A stretch of DNA of 64,000 bases from Spirochaetales bacterium Spiro_09 (GCA_001604385.1 LVBK01000011.1:45820-109819), one strand, 5' to 3'. Counted from the first letter of the stretch, positions 19,222 through 29,312 are shown. Program-made: numbers and translations. The notes: generated by a model from the letters alone, not told the origin.

Positions 19222-20802
19222 ATGTCACACCATACCCTGCTGAAAAGCGGAACCCGGCTTTCAATGTTGACCATGGCCTCGCGAATTCTCGGTCTTGTAA
19301 GAGAAATGACCAAGGCTTCGTTTCTGGGGACCACCGCCCTTTCGGATGCCTTTTCGGTCGCCTTTGTCATACCCAACCTGTTGCGCAGGTTGTTCGCCGA
19401 AAACAGCATTTCAGTTGCCTTCATCCCGACTTTCAGCGGATATACAGAAAAAAAAGACCGTACCGAGGTGCGCGAATTCTTGTCGGCGACCTTCACCATG
19501 ATTACCCTTGCCGCAAGCTTGACCGTGATGGCAGGAATTATTGCTACCCCGCTTTTGGTTCGGCTATTCGGCACCGAAACCGGTGAAACCGTTTTCTTGA
19601 CCAGAATAATGTTTCCCTATCTTGCAATAATATCTGTAGCGGCTTTTTTTCAAGGCATCCTGAACACCGTCAAGGTGTTCTCGCCATCCGGTTTTACCCC
19701 GATTTTGTTCAACATTATAGTCATCGGATCGACATGGCTTTTGTCACCCCTGACGGCAAACCCGGCACGGGCAATGGCAATCGGGGTCATCGCCGGCGGC
19801 TCGGTTCAGGCCCTCTTTCAGCTGCCCTATGTTCTGAAAACAGGATACCGTTTTTCATTTGTTTCCCTGCAAAAAACCCTTTCAAACCCCGGGACCCGTA
19901 CCGTATTGCGCCTGATAGGTCCGACCGTTATCGGCATGGCTGCGTATCAGCTCAACGATATTGTTTCAATGTCGCTTGCCGCCCGAAGCGGCGAGGGCGT
20001 AGTGTCGAGCCTCCAGTATTCCCTGCGTTTGCAGGAACTGATTCTGGGAGTTTTTGCCGTTTCCATAGGCACGGTAATTTTACCCGACCTGTCAACCTGC
20101 GCAGTCCGATCGCTCTGGAACGATTTTGCCCGGATATTGCGACGTGCGATCGAAACTATCGCGCTCATAACTATCCCGGTTACCTTCTTTTCCCTTGTAA
20201 CCGGGAAGGAACTGATCGCGCTCCTATTCAAGAACAATGCGTTTACCGATCAGTCTGTAGCGCTCACCCTCCAGGCCTTCCGCTGGCACACCGCCGCGCT
20301 CTTCTTTATCGCAGTCAACCGCATCATCTCTCCCGCTTTTTACGCGCAAAGCGACAGCTCCTCACCCGCAAAGGCGGGACTTGCATCCTTTGCGGTAAAT
20401 ATCATTCTGGCCGTAATGCTTGTTTCGCCCATGCGCGGTGGGGGTATTGCCCTGGCCCTGAGTCTTGCGAGCCTTGCGAATACCGTGTTTCTGGTACTCT
20501 TTCTCTCCCGCAATGCACACATCAATGTCAGGGCCATACTCGGTTCGGCGATACCCTACGCCCTCCGGATGATTGTGTTTTCGCTCGTGGCTGTCGCTCC
20601 GCTCGTATTATTTCGGGGAAACCTGTACGCTGCATTCGCAGGGAGGGGAAAACTGGTATCCCTGGCGATCCCGCTCTGTCTGGAGCTTGCAGCCTTCGCG
20701 TTTGTCGGTCTGCTTATGCTTATAGTGTCAAGGGATGAGGGGCTTGCCGCCCTGCATGAACGGTTTTCCTCCCGGAGAAAGAAAGCGGGAAGCGGGGACT
20801 GA
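19222..20802 (+). CDS. murJ: Lipid II flippase MurJ
   Basis: This is a 526-residue MurJ/MviN protein, the inner-membrane flippase that moves lipid II to the periplasm for peptidoglycan synthesis. The N-terminus fits the family (LLKSGTRLSMLTMASRILGL, residues about 5-24), with the Arg of ILGLVRE and the following 13-14 hydrophobic helices. The Arg/Asp of LSDAFSVAF and the PNLLRRLFAE loop are typical. The start is at 19222; an upstream in-frame ATG at 19210 lies inside the -10 box. It is transcribed divergently from the acyl-CoA dehydratase gene and ends 32 bases from the convergent transporter gene. Confidence 0.95.
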   Translation: MSHHTLLKSGTRLSMLTMASRILGLVREMTKASFLGTTALSDAFSVAFVIPNLLRRLFAENSISVAFIPTFSGYTEKKDRTEVREFLSATFTMITLAASLTVMAGIIATPLLVRLFGTETGETVFLTRIMFPYLAIISVAAFFQGILNTVKVFSPSGFTPILFNIIVIGSTWLLSPLTANPARAMAIGVIAGGSVQALFQLPYVLKTGYRFSFVSLQKTLSNPGTRTVLRLIGPTVIGMAAYQLNDIVSMSLAARSGEGVVSSLQYSLRLQELILGVFAVSIGTVILPDLSTCAVRSLWNDFARILRRAIETIALITIPVTFFSLVTGKELIALLFKNNAFTDQSVALTLQAFRWHTAALFFIAVNRIISPAFYAQSDSSSPAKAGLASFAVNIILAVMLVSPMRGGGIALALSLASLANTVFLVLFLSRNAHINVRAILGSAIPYALRMIVFSLVAVAPLVLFRGNLYAAFAGRGKLVSLAIPLCLELAAFAFVGLLMLIVSRDEGLAALHERFSSRRKKAGSGD

Positions 20803-20834
20803 CGTTCCGTTCCGGATTCAGAGCTTACATCTCA

Positions 20835-22214
20835 TTAGTCAAGCAGGACGATCACTTCCTTTTCGCGGTATTCATGCAACACAACGAGACCCGCAAGAGA
20901 GACAACAGCGGCCAGGGCTATGACAATACGCAAACCGGTTATTCCCGCACCCCGCTCAAGATGCGAACCAACGGGCACAATCAGGGGGAAAAGAATGATA
21001 ACCACCAACTGGGCAATGCGAGAGGCGGTGGCATGAAAGCCGAAGTATAAACCAGCCCGGCGTTTCCCGGTTTTTCGTTCATGCGCCGCGGCAAGATCGG
21101 AAACCACTGCATATGGCACAACCGTAAACACGGAAAGGGGCAGCGCAAAAAGTACTGAAAGAATGAGCACCTGGGTTCCCGGGTACAAAGGATACATACC
21201 TCCGGCGATACCGAACGACAGGGCCAGAAAAAGCACCAGAAAGGCAATCATCAACATTTTCCGTGTTCCGATTTTTGAAGTAACATAGTAGACAGGAATA
21301 AACAACAGCATATTGACCGCAAAAACGGTAAACAAAAAACGGTCGGCTTCAGAACGGGGCAATTCAAACAATACGGTCACAAAAAAGGCGAAGCCTGTGG
21401 TGATAAAGGCGGAAGCAAGCCGATACAGAAAATCAGAAATAAGCCAGGGCATAAAATACTGATCGGAAAAGACTGACTTGAGGGCATCGCCCAGATTATC
21501 CCGGGGCAGCTCTTCCTCGGTGGCAGCCATTTCACGGATAATAAGCGGAGGAACAAGAAGAAATACCGCAGAAAGAGAAGCAAAGGCTATGATTACCAAA
21601 CGGAACGCGAACAGGGAGTCCATACCGAATGCGGTAATCAGATATTCCATGAGCGGCAGCATATTGTTACCGCCAAAAGACCCCACAGCGGTCGCGAAGG
21701 CGATAATGGTCGTCAACTGGAGACGTTCGCGACGAGTCATCCCCAATTCTGCTATCAGCGCGAGATACGGAATGGCATACAGGGCAAGAAATATATAGAA
21801 AAGAATGACGCACAAACTGATTGTGATAGTACTCAGGACAGATCCTGCATTCAACGGGGGGAAAAAGGCAAGCACTGACAAGAGGGGAAGAGGAATTGCC
21901 GAGGCTATCAGAAAGCGTGATCGACGTCCGAACCGTTTGCCGAAACGCCGCCCACACTGCGACCGGTCAGACACATAACCGGAGAATACACCGGAAAATG
22001 CGTCAACTACCTTGCCCAAAGCAATAATAATACCTGCTGCGGTCACATACCCAAAAAGATTATCCCGATACATAAAGTCGGGAAACACCTGTACACCTGA
22101 AAAACCCCGGGCAACAAAGAACCCGGTAAAAAGTCTGATCATTCCATAGCCTGTCAATATGAGGCCGATTTGACCGAGACCGAATACCGCTTTTTTTCCG
22201 GTAGAAATGGCCAT
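20835..22214 (-). CDS. MFS transporter of the GPH (glycoside-pentoside-hexuronide) type
   Basis: This is a 459-residue inner-membrane protein with about 12 helices, resembling the MFS_2/GPH cation symporter family. Features are the N-terminal GYGMIRLF, the loop DAFSGVFSGYVSDRSQ with RRFGKRFGRRSRFL after helix 2-3 (quoted in parts), and a C-half starting LISDFLYRLAS. The family moves sugars, glycosides or, in some members, lysolipids or nucleosides with Na+ or H+; the substrate is not readable here. AAGGAG stands 6 bases before the ATG, and the mRNA has an approximately 42-nt leader from the promoter described separately. Confidence 0.85.
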   Translation of the reverse strand: MAISTGKKAVFGLGQIGLILTGYGMIRLFTGFFVARGFSGVQVFPDFMYRDNLFGYVTAAGIIIALGKVVDAFSGVFSGYVSDRSQCGRRFGKRFGRRSRFLIASAIPLPLLSVLAFFPPLNAGSVLSTITISLCVILFYIFLALYAIPYLALIAELGMTRRERLQLTTIIAFATAVGSFGGNNMLPLMEYLITAFGMDSLFAFRLVIIAFASLSAVFLLVPPLIIREMAATEEELPRDNLGDALKSVFSDQYFMPWLISDFLYRLASAFITTGFAFFVTVLFELPRSEADRFLFTVFAVNMLLFIPVYYVTSKIGTRKMLMIAFLVLFLALSFGIAGGMYPLYPGTQVLILSVLFALPLSVFTVVPYAVVSDLAAAHERKTGKRRAGLYFGFHATASRIAQLVVIILFPLIVPVGSHLERGAGITGLRIVIALAAVVSLAGLVVLHEYREKEVIVLLD

Positions 22215-22262
22215 CTGGTTCTCCTTGCCTGTTCCGGTCCCGAAAGCCGGATTACGGCGATT

Positions 22263-22291
22263 ATAATAGCCGATTTGCTTTACCCTGTCAA
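22263..22291 (-). promoter_or_regulatory. Promoter of the GPH transporter
   Basis: Reading on the minus strand: perfect -35 TTGACA (22286-22291), 17-bp spacer, TATTAT (22263-22268). The start should be near 22256. It interlocks with the divergent peptidase promoter, whose -35 sits inside this spacer. Confidence 0.65.
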
Positions 22292-22308
22292 AGAAAGTGG
22301 AGTATATT
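22279..22308 (+). promoter_or_regulatory. Peptidase promoter (leaderless or very short leader)
   Basis: -35 TTTACC (22279-22284), 18-bp spacer, TATATT (22303-22308), then 8 bases to ATG 22317. A second ATG at 22323 has CAGGA 7 bases upstream, so a short Shine-Dalgarno start is also possible. Confidence 0.45.
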
Positions 22309-22316
22309 CACAGGAT

Positions 22317-23438
22317 ATGGATATGTTTCAACGAAGACGGGCCGATATGTACACCTGGATGGCGCGCAACAGCATAACAATTGTAGTTTTGGAAGATTTC
22401 GAGGGCAAGCGCGATCCGGCAATCCGCTATTTCTCCGGACATCCGGGCGATGCCCTGCTCCTTTTGACCATTACCGGCCATTCGGTTTTGTGCCCCTGGG
22501 ACGAGCACCTTGCCCGATATATGGCTGACGTTGATGTCATAACACCGTACAGTGAATACGGACGCGATCCGGTTCGGGCGGTCCGCTCCCTCGTGGATAA
22601 AATAGGAACCCCTGCGGGATCACGAATAGAAATTCCCGAAACAACCGCGTATCCAACCTTTTTGCGCTATGTAGAAATACTGAGTGAATTCAATGTGCAG
22701 TGCAGAACCGGCGGGGCCGGTACCGAGGTCGCCCGGATGAGAGCCATCAAGGACCCGGTTGAAATTGCAACCCTGGAAAAGGCCTGCGCGATTACGGACG
22801 CTATTGTCAATCAGATCGAAAAGCTGCTGATTACCGGGAAAATTAAAACAGAAGCCGATCTGGCCCTCCTCATTGAACGCGAGGCACGGGCAGCCGGCGC
22901 TGAAGGAACCGGATTCGAAACACTGGCGGCAGGACCCCTTCGGAGCTATGGCATACACGCGTTTCCGGCCTGGACGAACAGCCCGTTTCCGGGGAAGGGA
23001 CTTTCAATTCTGGATTTCGGCGTTAAATTCGAAGGCTATACGAGCGATGTCACCCTTACCGTTGCGGCAGGAGAATTGACAAAAGCCCAGGAAAAGCAGC
23101 TCGCTCTTATGGAAAAAGCGTACAAGACCGCGCTCGCCCTGTACAAACCGGGAGTTGCAACACGCACCGTATCCCGCGCGGTTGACGAGCTTTTTTCCCG
23201 GGCCAAACGCTCAATGCCGCACGCGCTCGGACACGGTATCGGTCTTGAAGCCCACGAGGGCCCTGCCATACGCAGTCGGGACGACAATAAGTGGGTTTTT
23301 GAACCGGGAATGGTGGTAACCCTGGAGCCGGGACTCTATGACCCGGAAACGGGCGGATGCAGACTTGAAAATGATATTTTGATTACCGAAACGGGAAACC
23401 GGGTACTGACAAATGCCCGGGTCATACGCATTAGCTGA
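22317..23438 (+). CDS. pepP: M24 family Xaa-Pro aminopeptidase
   Basis: This is a 373-residue M24 peptidase that removes N-terminal residues before proline, in the cytoplasm. The creatinase-like N-domain (to about residue 135) is followed by the pita-bread catalytic fold. The two-metal ligands are readable as Asp in ILDFGVKFEGY and SDVTLT, His in LGHGIGLEAHEGP, Glu in VTLEPGLY and Glu in CRLENDIL. The start is placed at 22317 (MDMFQRRRADMY) or 22323; a longer frame from 22170 would run over the divergent promoters. The gene ends 14 bases from the convergent DUF1667 gene. Prolidase activity cannot be excluded. Confidence 0.88.
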   Translation: MDMFQRRRADMYTWMARNSITIVVLEDFEGKRDPAIRYFSGHPGDALLLLTITGHSVLCPWDEHLARYMADVDVITPYSEYGRDPVRAVRSLVDKIGTPAGSRIEIPETTAYPTFLRYVEILSEFNVQCRTGGAGTEVARMRAIKDPVEIATLEKACAITDAIVNQIEKLLITGKIKTEADLALLIEREARAAGAEGTGFETLAAGPLRSYGIHAFPAWTNSPFPGKGLSILDFGVKFEGYTSDVTLTVAAGELTKAQEKQLALMEKAYKTALALYKPGVATRTVSRAVDELFSRAKRSMPHALGHGIGLEAHEGPAIRSRDDNKWVFEPGMVVTLEPGLYDPETGGCRLENDILITETGNRVLTNARVIRIS

Positions 23439-23452
23439 CAGACATTATGCGG

Positions 23453-23824
23453 TTATTCCACATCCCGGGTGACTATGATATCCGCACCGGTATCCTGCCA
23501 ATTGTGTATGATGACAGTACCCGATGCAACGGGAACAATAACGGGACGGGAGCGTAATTCCCGGGCAAGCGTTTCTACAAGCTCCTTCGGGACGGGAGCG
23601 CTTGTCTTGACCGGTACTCGCCCCGGTACTGCGTCGGGACTTGCGGAACTGGCTGTCCGTACGGCAGGGCAGGTAGCGGAAACCATCCGGCGCGGCTCTG
23701 AAGCCTCAGAGCGACCGTACACCTCGCCGCGCGGGCAGGCGTTCCCCGTGACCGCCCATTCGGGTGGCGGACCGACCTCAAGCATACAGCCGCGGGGACA
23801 TGCGATACACACGAACTTCTTCAT
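23453..23824 (-). CDS. DUF1667 family Cys-rich protein
   Basis: This is a 123-residue protein of the DUF1667 type, with four Cys in the N-terminal third (CIACPRGC at residues 5-12 and ACPRGE near 30). Those four could bind a metal or iron-sulfur cluster. The rest is an alpha/beta region ending ADIIVTRDVE. Members are almost always encoded with two FAD-dependent oxidoreductases, as here. The ATG overlaps the stop of the preceding FAD gene by 4 bases. It is probably the small iron-sulfur subunit of the three-protein dehydrogenase. Confidence 0.85.
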   Translation of the reverse strand: MKKFVCIACPRGCMLEVGPPPEWAVTGNACPRGEVYGRSEASEPRRMVSATCPAVRTASSASPDAVPGRVPVKTSAPVPKELVETLARELRSRPVIVPVASGTVIIHNWQDTGADIIVTRDVE

Positions 23825-25101
23825 GGTAACTCCACTACATCAAGACGAATTTCCGCGCCTTCATGCACGGCCATTTCAGTGGCAGGTACCGTACAGGACA
23901 CCATCTCCGCGGGTTTAAGCCAACTGAGCGTTCTCTCCAGGATCAAGCGGTCTCCGAGAGTGATCGCGAGAAGAGCCTTGTCCAGGGCAACAAGGGACCG
24001 GAAACGGAGAAGCCATTCCCGGGAGGGAGCGGCAAAAGCCGGGACCGTATACCGGATATTTTTTCCCGCGCGCACGGGAACACGAACAAGAGGTGAACTC
24101 TTTCCCGAAAGCCAGTCAGCGCAATTGTCTCCGGCGCGCTCCGCTTCCTCTGACGCCCAGTCGGCGAGATCGTGAATATGCAGCACATTTCCGGCCGCAA
24201 AAACCCCCGCGACGGTAGTCATAAGCCGCTCATCGACAAGAGGTCCATTCGTTACCGGATTGATCTCGACGCCGGAGCGGGCCGACAGCTCGTTTTCCGG
24301 TACCAGACCGACTGACAGGAGCACGGTATCACAGGCGATAAACCTTTTTTTTCCGGTTTGTATAACGCCCTGCTCCACCGGCGCTATCTCGACACCCTCT
24401 ACCCGGTCTCGCCCCCTGATCGCAAGAGTAGCATGCGAGACCAACAGGGGGATCCCGAAATCATCAAGACACTGGGCCACATTGCGCGCAAGGCCGGACG
24501 GGCGGGGCAAAATTTCGACAACAGCGCTGACCTCGGCACCGCACAGCCGCATGCGTCGAGCCATAATCAATCCGATATCACCCGATCCGATAATGACCGC
24601 GTTACGACCGGGCAGGTACCCGTCCATATTCAAAAGCCGCTGGGCCAAACCAGCAGTAAAGACACCGGCAGGCCGGTCTCCGGCTATCCTGACGTTTCCC
24701 CGGTTACGCTCCCGTGAGCCCATTGCCAGGATTACCGAGCGGCTTTCCACGGCATATGCTCCTGAGCCAGAGGAGCTCAACCAGGACTCGAAACGCGGCC
24801 TCCCATCCAGCCCCGAAAACGAACGGAAGGATAATACCGTTGTGTCGGGCCGGAAATCTGCCCGCATGGCACAGGGAGAGGCCGCAAGCCGGGCGGCGAA
24901 TTCCGGTCCGGTCAACTCTTCAGAAAAACGCTGAAGACCGAATCCGGAGTGAATGCACTGCAAAAGAATCCCGCCTCGTTCCCGCTCGCGGTCGACCAGT
25001 ATGCAGCTGTGTCCGCGCTCCACAAGCCGGGCAGCGGCGGCCAAACCTGCAGCACCGGCTCCGATGACGAGCGTATCAACGCAATTCGCTTTCAAGGACA
25101 C
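23821..25101 (-). CDS. FAD-dependent oxidoreductase, GlpB/sarcosine-oxidase-alpha-like
   Basis: This is a 426-residue flavoprotein with an N-terminal Rossmann motif (VIGAGAAGLAAAARL, residues about 11-25). A second nucleotide-binding motif occurs at about 165-185 (AVIIGSGDIGLIMARRM). The layout is that of a pyridine nucleotide-disulfide oxidoreductase without the active-site Cys pair. The start codon is GTG at 25101, with GGAGG 8 bases upstream, and overlaps the preceding gene by 26 bases. It is sandwiched between the GlpA-like and DUF1667 genes, so it is likely the second subunit of the same complex. Confidence 0.88.
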   Translation of the reverse strand: MSLKANCVDTLVIGAGAAGLAAAARLVERGHSCILVDRERERGGILLQCIHSGFGLQRFSEELTGPEFAARLAASPCAMRADFRPDTTVLSFRSFSGLDGRPRFESWLSSSGSGAYAVESRSVILAMGSRERNRGNVRIAGDRPAGVFTAGLAQRLLNMDGYLPGRNAVIIGSGDIGLIMARRMRLCGAEVSAVVEILPRPSGLARNVAQCLDDFGIPLLVSHATLAIRGRDRVEGVEIAPVEQGVIQTGKKRFIACDTVLLSVGLVPENELSARSGVEINPVTNGPLVDERLMTTVAGVFAAGNVLHIHDLADWASEEAERAGDNCADWLSGKSSPLVRVPVRAGKNIRYTVPAFAAPSREWLLRFRSLVALDKALLAITLGDRLILERTLSWLKPAEMVSCTVPATEMAVHEGAEIRLDVVELP

Positions 25102-26533
25102 GGCTCTTCCCTCCCCGCTTGGTTATGCAGTCAAAACTCATTCCCGTCTCACGCATGATAATTCTGATGATTTTGTAGGAACAAAAACCGCCCTGGCAGC
25201 GGCCCATCTGGGAACGGGTATAGAATTTGATTCCGTCAAGGGTGGTATGTCCCCGGCGAATCGCTTCAACAATTTCCGCCTCGCTGACTTCCTCACACCG
25301 GCAAATAATTCTTCCGCGCAAGGGATCCTGTTCAATGAAGGCCTGGCGCTTTTCCGGCGGTATGTCCCGTATTCGAAGCCGCGGAGCAAGCGGTACCACA
25401 GTTTTTTTTGGTGAACACTCAAGGCCCGCGGAACGTAGCAAGTCAAGTACAAAAGAGGCGATAGCCGGTGAGGCTGTAAGTCCAGGGGACTGAATACCAG
25501 CCACCTGCACGAAGGAGGGAACTATTTTTGACAGATCAATATAAAAATCGTCACCCAATACCGGTCGCAATCCCGCAAAACTGGTAATGACATCACGCTC
25601 GCTCACGGTTGGTACCAGTGTGCGGGCAGAAGCGACTATTCGTGCCAACTGCTCGTTACTGGTCGAAAGGTCCTGCTTGTCTTCGACTGCTTCGGCGGTC
25701 GGCCCGAGCAGGCAAGTTCCCTCGACGGTCGGTATGACGAGCATACCTTTGGAAACGCCTGAGGGAACCGGGAATACAACCCGGTCGGGGATCGCCGGTG
25801 ACAGGCGATCCAGAAGAAAATACTCGCCTTTGCGTGCATGTATGGTAAAATCTTCCGCACCGAAGGAACGCGATACGGAGTCGGCAAAGAGACCGGCGGC
25901 GTTTACCGCATATCGGGCGCGAACCTCGGTTCCACTTGCCGACCGTATACGCCAATGTGGTGCAGGATTTCCCGTTTCCCGTACAGCGGATACCACCGGG
26001 AAATTGACCGCAAGCGTCAACCCGTTGGCGATTGCATGCTCAACAAGGGAAAATACAAAACGATATGGTTCAATGATACCGCCCTGCGGGGCAAAGAGGC
26101 CTCCGACAACTTCGTGCGAAAGTTTTGGTTCAAGAAGGAGCATCCGGTCCCGTGAACACAGTTCTAGACCTGGCGCACCGTTCTCAAGTCCCTGCCGGTA
26201 CAAATGCTCGACCGTTTTCATTTCATCAGGATGCATTGCCGCCACAAGGATACCGCAACGCTTGAACGGAAAACCCAATTCATCGTGAAGCCGATCGAAA
26301 GCGAGTGCACCATCGCGTTCCAGCAATGATTTGAGCATACCGGCCGGATGATGAAAACCGCCATGAATGATACCGGAATTCGCCTTCGAGGTACCGAATG
26401 ACACATCGGCCTCTTTTTCGAGCAATACAGTGTCAAGGTCATGCATGCAGAGCTGGCGGGCAATTGCGGAACCGCACACTCCGGCTCCAATTACCGCGAC
26501 ATCAAATATTCTGTTCGGCTCCTGAATCATCAT
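25076..26533 (-). CDS. FAD-dependent dehydrogenase with BFD-like [2Fe-2S] domain, GlpA/LhgO-like
   Basis: This is a 485-residue flavoprotein. The FAD motif VAVIGAGVCGSAIARQL is at residues 12-28, with the second part KANSGIIHGGFHH at about 50-62. The DAO fold runs to about residue 370. The C-terminal segment holds CRCEEV and GRCQGGFC, the four Cys of a BFD-like [2Fe-2S] domain. The family oxidises glycerol-3-phosphate or 2-hydroxy acids; the substrate here is open. The start is at 26533 (or the adjacent ATG 26530), with GGAG 5-8 bases upstream; it overlaps the TPR gene by 32 bases. Confidence 0.88.
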   Translation of the reverse strand: MMIQEPNRIFDVAVIGAGVCGSAIARQLCMHDLDTVLLEKEADVSFGTSKANSGIIHGGFHHPAGMLKSLLERDGALAFDRLHDELGFPFKRCGILVAAMHPDEMKTVEHLYRQGLENGAPGLELCSRDRMLLLEPKLSHEVVGGLFAPQGGIIEPYRFVFSLVEHAIANGLTLAVNFPVVSAVRETGNPAPHWRIRSASGTEVRARYAVNAAGLFADSVSRSFGAEDFTIHARKGEYFLLDRLSPAIPDRVVFPVPSGVSKGMLVIPTVEGTCLLGPTAEAVEDKQDLSTSNEQLARIVASARTLVPTVSERDVITSFAGLRPVLGDDFYIDLSKIVPSFVQVAGIQSPGLTASPAIASFVLDLLRSAGLECSPKKTVVPLAPRLRIRDIPPEKRQAFIEQDPLRGRIICRCEEVSEAEIVEAIRRGHTTLDGIKFYTRSQMGRCQGGFCSYKIIRIIMRETGMSFDCITKRGGKSRVLESELR

Positions 26534-29312
26534 AACGCTCCAATATACGTTCCAATCGCGATTTAAGGGTAACCGCAAAGCCCTGGTCGGGTAAACCCGA
26601 CACCAGATCTTCCAGAAACTCTATCGTTGACTTGAAGCCTCCCTGGGTTGTTCCGGCCGAATGGACCACATGATCGCGTTTCTCCCGCGCGCACAAGTCC
26701 GCAAGCAAACCCGGTTTTCCGCTCAGCCGGTCAATAACGTATTCCATCAGAATACGCTCCTCGCTTAACAGATAATAGGCAAGATCCTCTTCGGGCAGGG
26801 ACAGGGTGATATATTTGAGGTAGGTAAACATTTCAAGCAATTCTTTGGAATCGAGCTGCTCAAGTATTTCTTCATACCGGGGGGGTGAAAGCACCGGGGT
26901 TCCGACAGGGAAACCATATTCCGAACCGCGCCGCGATCCCTCAGGACCTGTCGCTTCCTCGGTCTCTACCGTTTCCTCGACCTCTACCGGGGCAGAAAGG
27001 GGCCCGGACAGCTCCGCATCCATTTCGGGAGCACTCTCCGGAGGAAGGTCGGGTACCTGCGGTTCCGCAGGGCCGATGTTGCGATCTTCCGGAGTGGGGG
27101 CACGCCTTCCGTCATCAAGAGGTTTACCATCATCACGAGGCTTTTTCTCCTGAACCGGCAGTTCTTCCTGCTCCATTTCCGGCAGCCCGGAGGAAAGGTC
27201 CTCATCCTCCCATTCCGGCAAGGACTCTTCCGGTACGGAGGATTGTTCGACCGGTGGTTTTTCAGGCTTCCGTTCCACAGGATCAGGCGGAAGAGCAGGA
27301 TTCTCCGCGGCGGGAGGGGTAAACGGAGGGCGGCTGTCCTCAGGACGATAATCAGGACGATTGTCGGGGCGATTGTCAGGAGGGACAGAGGGCTGTTCGG
27401 ACGAGGTCCCAATGTCCGGTTCGTCGGCGTCGGAAAGCCGTATCTCGTTATCGTCATCGTCCTCGCCGAAGGGAACGGTCTCTCCATAATCAGGAATGAC
27501 TTCCGGGCTTTCTACCGGTTCATCAAAAGAGACAAGATCGTCAAGACTGAGAGATTCATCATCATCCATCAGCTCTTCATCATCTGCCGCGACAATTTCG
27601 TCAAAGGGAAGCTCGCTGTCATCAATCAGCTCTTCCTCGTCGACCAGATTCATCGGATCGCTTTCTTCATCTACAGGTACAAAGATTTCACTTTCCAGCT
27701 GAGGCAGTCCTGCTCCCGATTCATCGATCAGGCCGGCATCCGGAATGGAACGCGAACGCAGTAATTCCAGATTTCTGCCGATAACGCCCGGATTTTTCGA
27801 GCCGTAGCGGTTGACGGCCTGTTCATACAGATCAAGTGATTCCGCCAGGCGGGACAAATCGTCAAGGGTACCGCGGGAACCCTGCATATTTATTATTTCA
27901 TCGGCCAGACGGACCGCTTCGGTATTTTTACCCATACGCTGATACAGCAGTGACAGGGCGCGCCGGGCATCAACATTATCGCTCTCGCGAGAAAGCACCT
28001 CACGGTAAGCAGCAAGGGCTTTGTCATTTTCACCCATATTTTCGTATACCTGGCCCAAAGAGATTCGCACGAGCGAATCCCGCGGACGCTCTGCAAGGTA
28101 CGACAGAAGATGTGCTTCTGCCTCGGCAAATTCACCGTTTTGCAGGTAGAGTTCGGCAAGATCGATATGGAAGTCGGTTTCTGCCGGATTAATTTCCAGA
28201 ATCCTGGCAAAGCACTCCTTTGCATGGTCGCCTTCACCCAGTTGGGCAAACATGCGTCCCTTGATCCGCAGTGCGGTAATATTACGGGGGTCAATTTCGT
28301 CAATGGTGCGAAAAACGCTGCGGGCCTCGGGATACTGCTCCAGACGAACATACAATCGCGCAATATTAACCAGTATTTCAATATTTCCCGGTTGCTCCTG
28401 GTCAACTCGTACGAGCTCGTCAAGGGCCCCAGACAGATTTCCGTCCTTTTCGTGAAGCTGAACAAGTGCCAAAACCGCTGTCACATTTGACGGATCATCT
28501 TCCATCGCTTTCCGGAACCAGTATACCGCATCACGGTCCTTGCCGTTTTTCAGGGCAATGAAGCCCATTTCTGTCTTTGCCGGCGAGTCATTTGCCTTTA
28601 CCGCCAGAATGCGCTTGAGTGTGGCCACACAGGAAGACTCATTTCCAAGTTTTTTATACATACCGGCAAGATCGCGAAGAGCTTCCAGCCAGCCCGGTTT
28701 TGTCTTGAGCGCGGCGTTGAATTCGGCGACAGCTTCATCCGGACGATTCAGGGCGATAAAAGAATGAGCCATGTTGTAGTGAATAAAGGGATGATTGGGG
28801 TCGATCTGCAAACCACGACGATAGGCCTGCAGGGCAAGATCATGCCGCCCGCTGAGCGCGTGAATGCTTCCCAGATGATTATAGGCAAGAACGTCATCAG
28901 GTTTCACCTCTATCGCGTCAGAAAAGCAAATTGCGGCATCGGGAAGGCGCCCCATCTGTTTATATGTATTTCCCAAATTATACAGGACGGTATCCGTCGA
29001 CATTCCGGTTTGACGCGCCCGGGTCAGTACTTCAATGGATTCCTCGAAACGCGAAAGCCGGCGGTAGATAACACCCAGATTATTGAGAATATCAACGTTA
29101 TCGGGCGAAAGCTCGGAAAGACGTTTATACACGGACAGCGCTTTCTCGTAGCGATCGGAGCGCATATATACCGTTCCCAACAGATCAAGAGCGGCCGTAT
29201 GATCGCCGTCCTGCTTGAGCATCGATACAAGCAATTTTTCTGCATACACAAAATCCCGGGCCACAAGTGCCGAATTGGCACGCTCAAGTACAACATCGGA
29301 CTGGTCAGGCAT
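26502..29312 (-). CDS. Large TPR protein with acidic/proline-rich linker
   Basis: This is a 936-residue protein. Residues about 5-500 hold some 14 tetratricopeptide repeats (for example LLGTVYMRSDRYEKALSVYK and LYNLGNTYKQMGRLPDA). An acidic stretch follows (about 545-640, many Asp/Glu), then a Pro/Glu-rich linker to about 800 with the near-repeat PDNRPDNRPDYRPED. A compact C-terminal domain (about 815-936) ends the protein. No signal peptide or membrane segment is seen, so it is probably cytoplasmic. ATG 29312 overlaps the LamG stop by one base (TGATG); a GTG directly before it is possible. GGGAGA precedes it. The function is unknown; TPR proteins usually act as scaffolds. Confidence 0.8.
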   Translation of the reverse strand: MPDQSDVVLERANSALVARDFVYAEKLLVSMLKQDGDHTAALDLLGTVYMRSDRYEKALSVYKRLSELSPDNVDILNNLGVIYRRLSRFEESIEVLTRARQTGMSTDTVLYNLGNTYKQMGRLPDAAICFSDAIEVKPDDVLAYNHLGSIHALSGRHDLALQAYRRGLQIDPNHPFIHYNMAHSFIALNRPDEAVAEFNAALKTKPGWLEALRDLAGMYKKLGNESSCVATLKRILAVKANDSPAKTEMGFIALKNGKDRDAVYWFRKAMEDDPSNVTAVLALVQLHEKDGNLSGALDELVRVDQEQPGNIEILVNIARLYVRLEQYPEARSVFRTIDEIDPRNITALRIKGRMFAQLGEGDHAKECFARILEINPAETDFHIDLAELYLQNGEFAEAEAHLLSYLAERPRDSLVRISLGQVYENMGENDKALAAYREVLSRESDNVDARRALSLLYQRMGKNTEAVRLADEIINMQGSRGTLDDLSRLAESLDLYEQAVNRYGSKNPGVIGRNLELLRSRSIPDAGLIDESGAGLPQLESEIFVPVDEESDPMNLVDEEELIDDSELPFDEIVAADDEELMDDDESLSLDDLVSFDEPVESPEVIPDYGETVPFGEDDDDNEIRLSDADEPDIGTSSEQPSVPPDNRPDNRPDYRPEDSRPPFTPPAAENPALPPDPVERKPEKPPVEQSSVPEESLPEWEDEDLSSGLPEMEQEELPVQEKKPRDDGKPLDDGRRAPTPEDRNIGPAEPQVPDLPPESAPEMDAELSGPLSAPVEVEETVETEEATGPEGSRRGSEYGFPVGTPVLSPPRYEEILEQLDSKELLEMFTYLKYITLSLPEEDLAYYLLSEERILMEYVIDRLSGKPGLLADLCAREKRDHVVHSAGTTQGGFKSTIEFLEDLVSGLPDQGFAVTLKSRLERILERYDDSGAEQNI

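Noticed and set aside
27357..27380. Short tandem repeat in the TPR gene (PDNRPDNRPDYRPED) as a mobile or CRISPR-like repeat
   Set aside because: It is an in-frame proline-rich linker of two to three units, with no spacers and no flanking elements.
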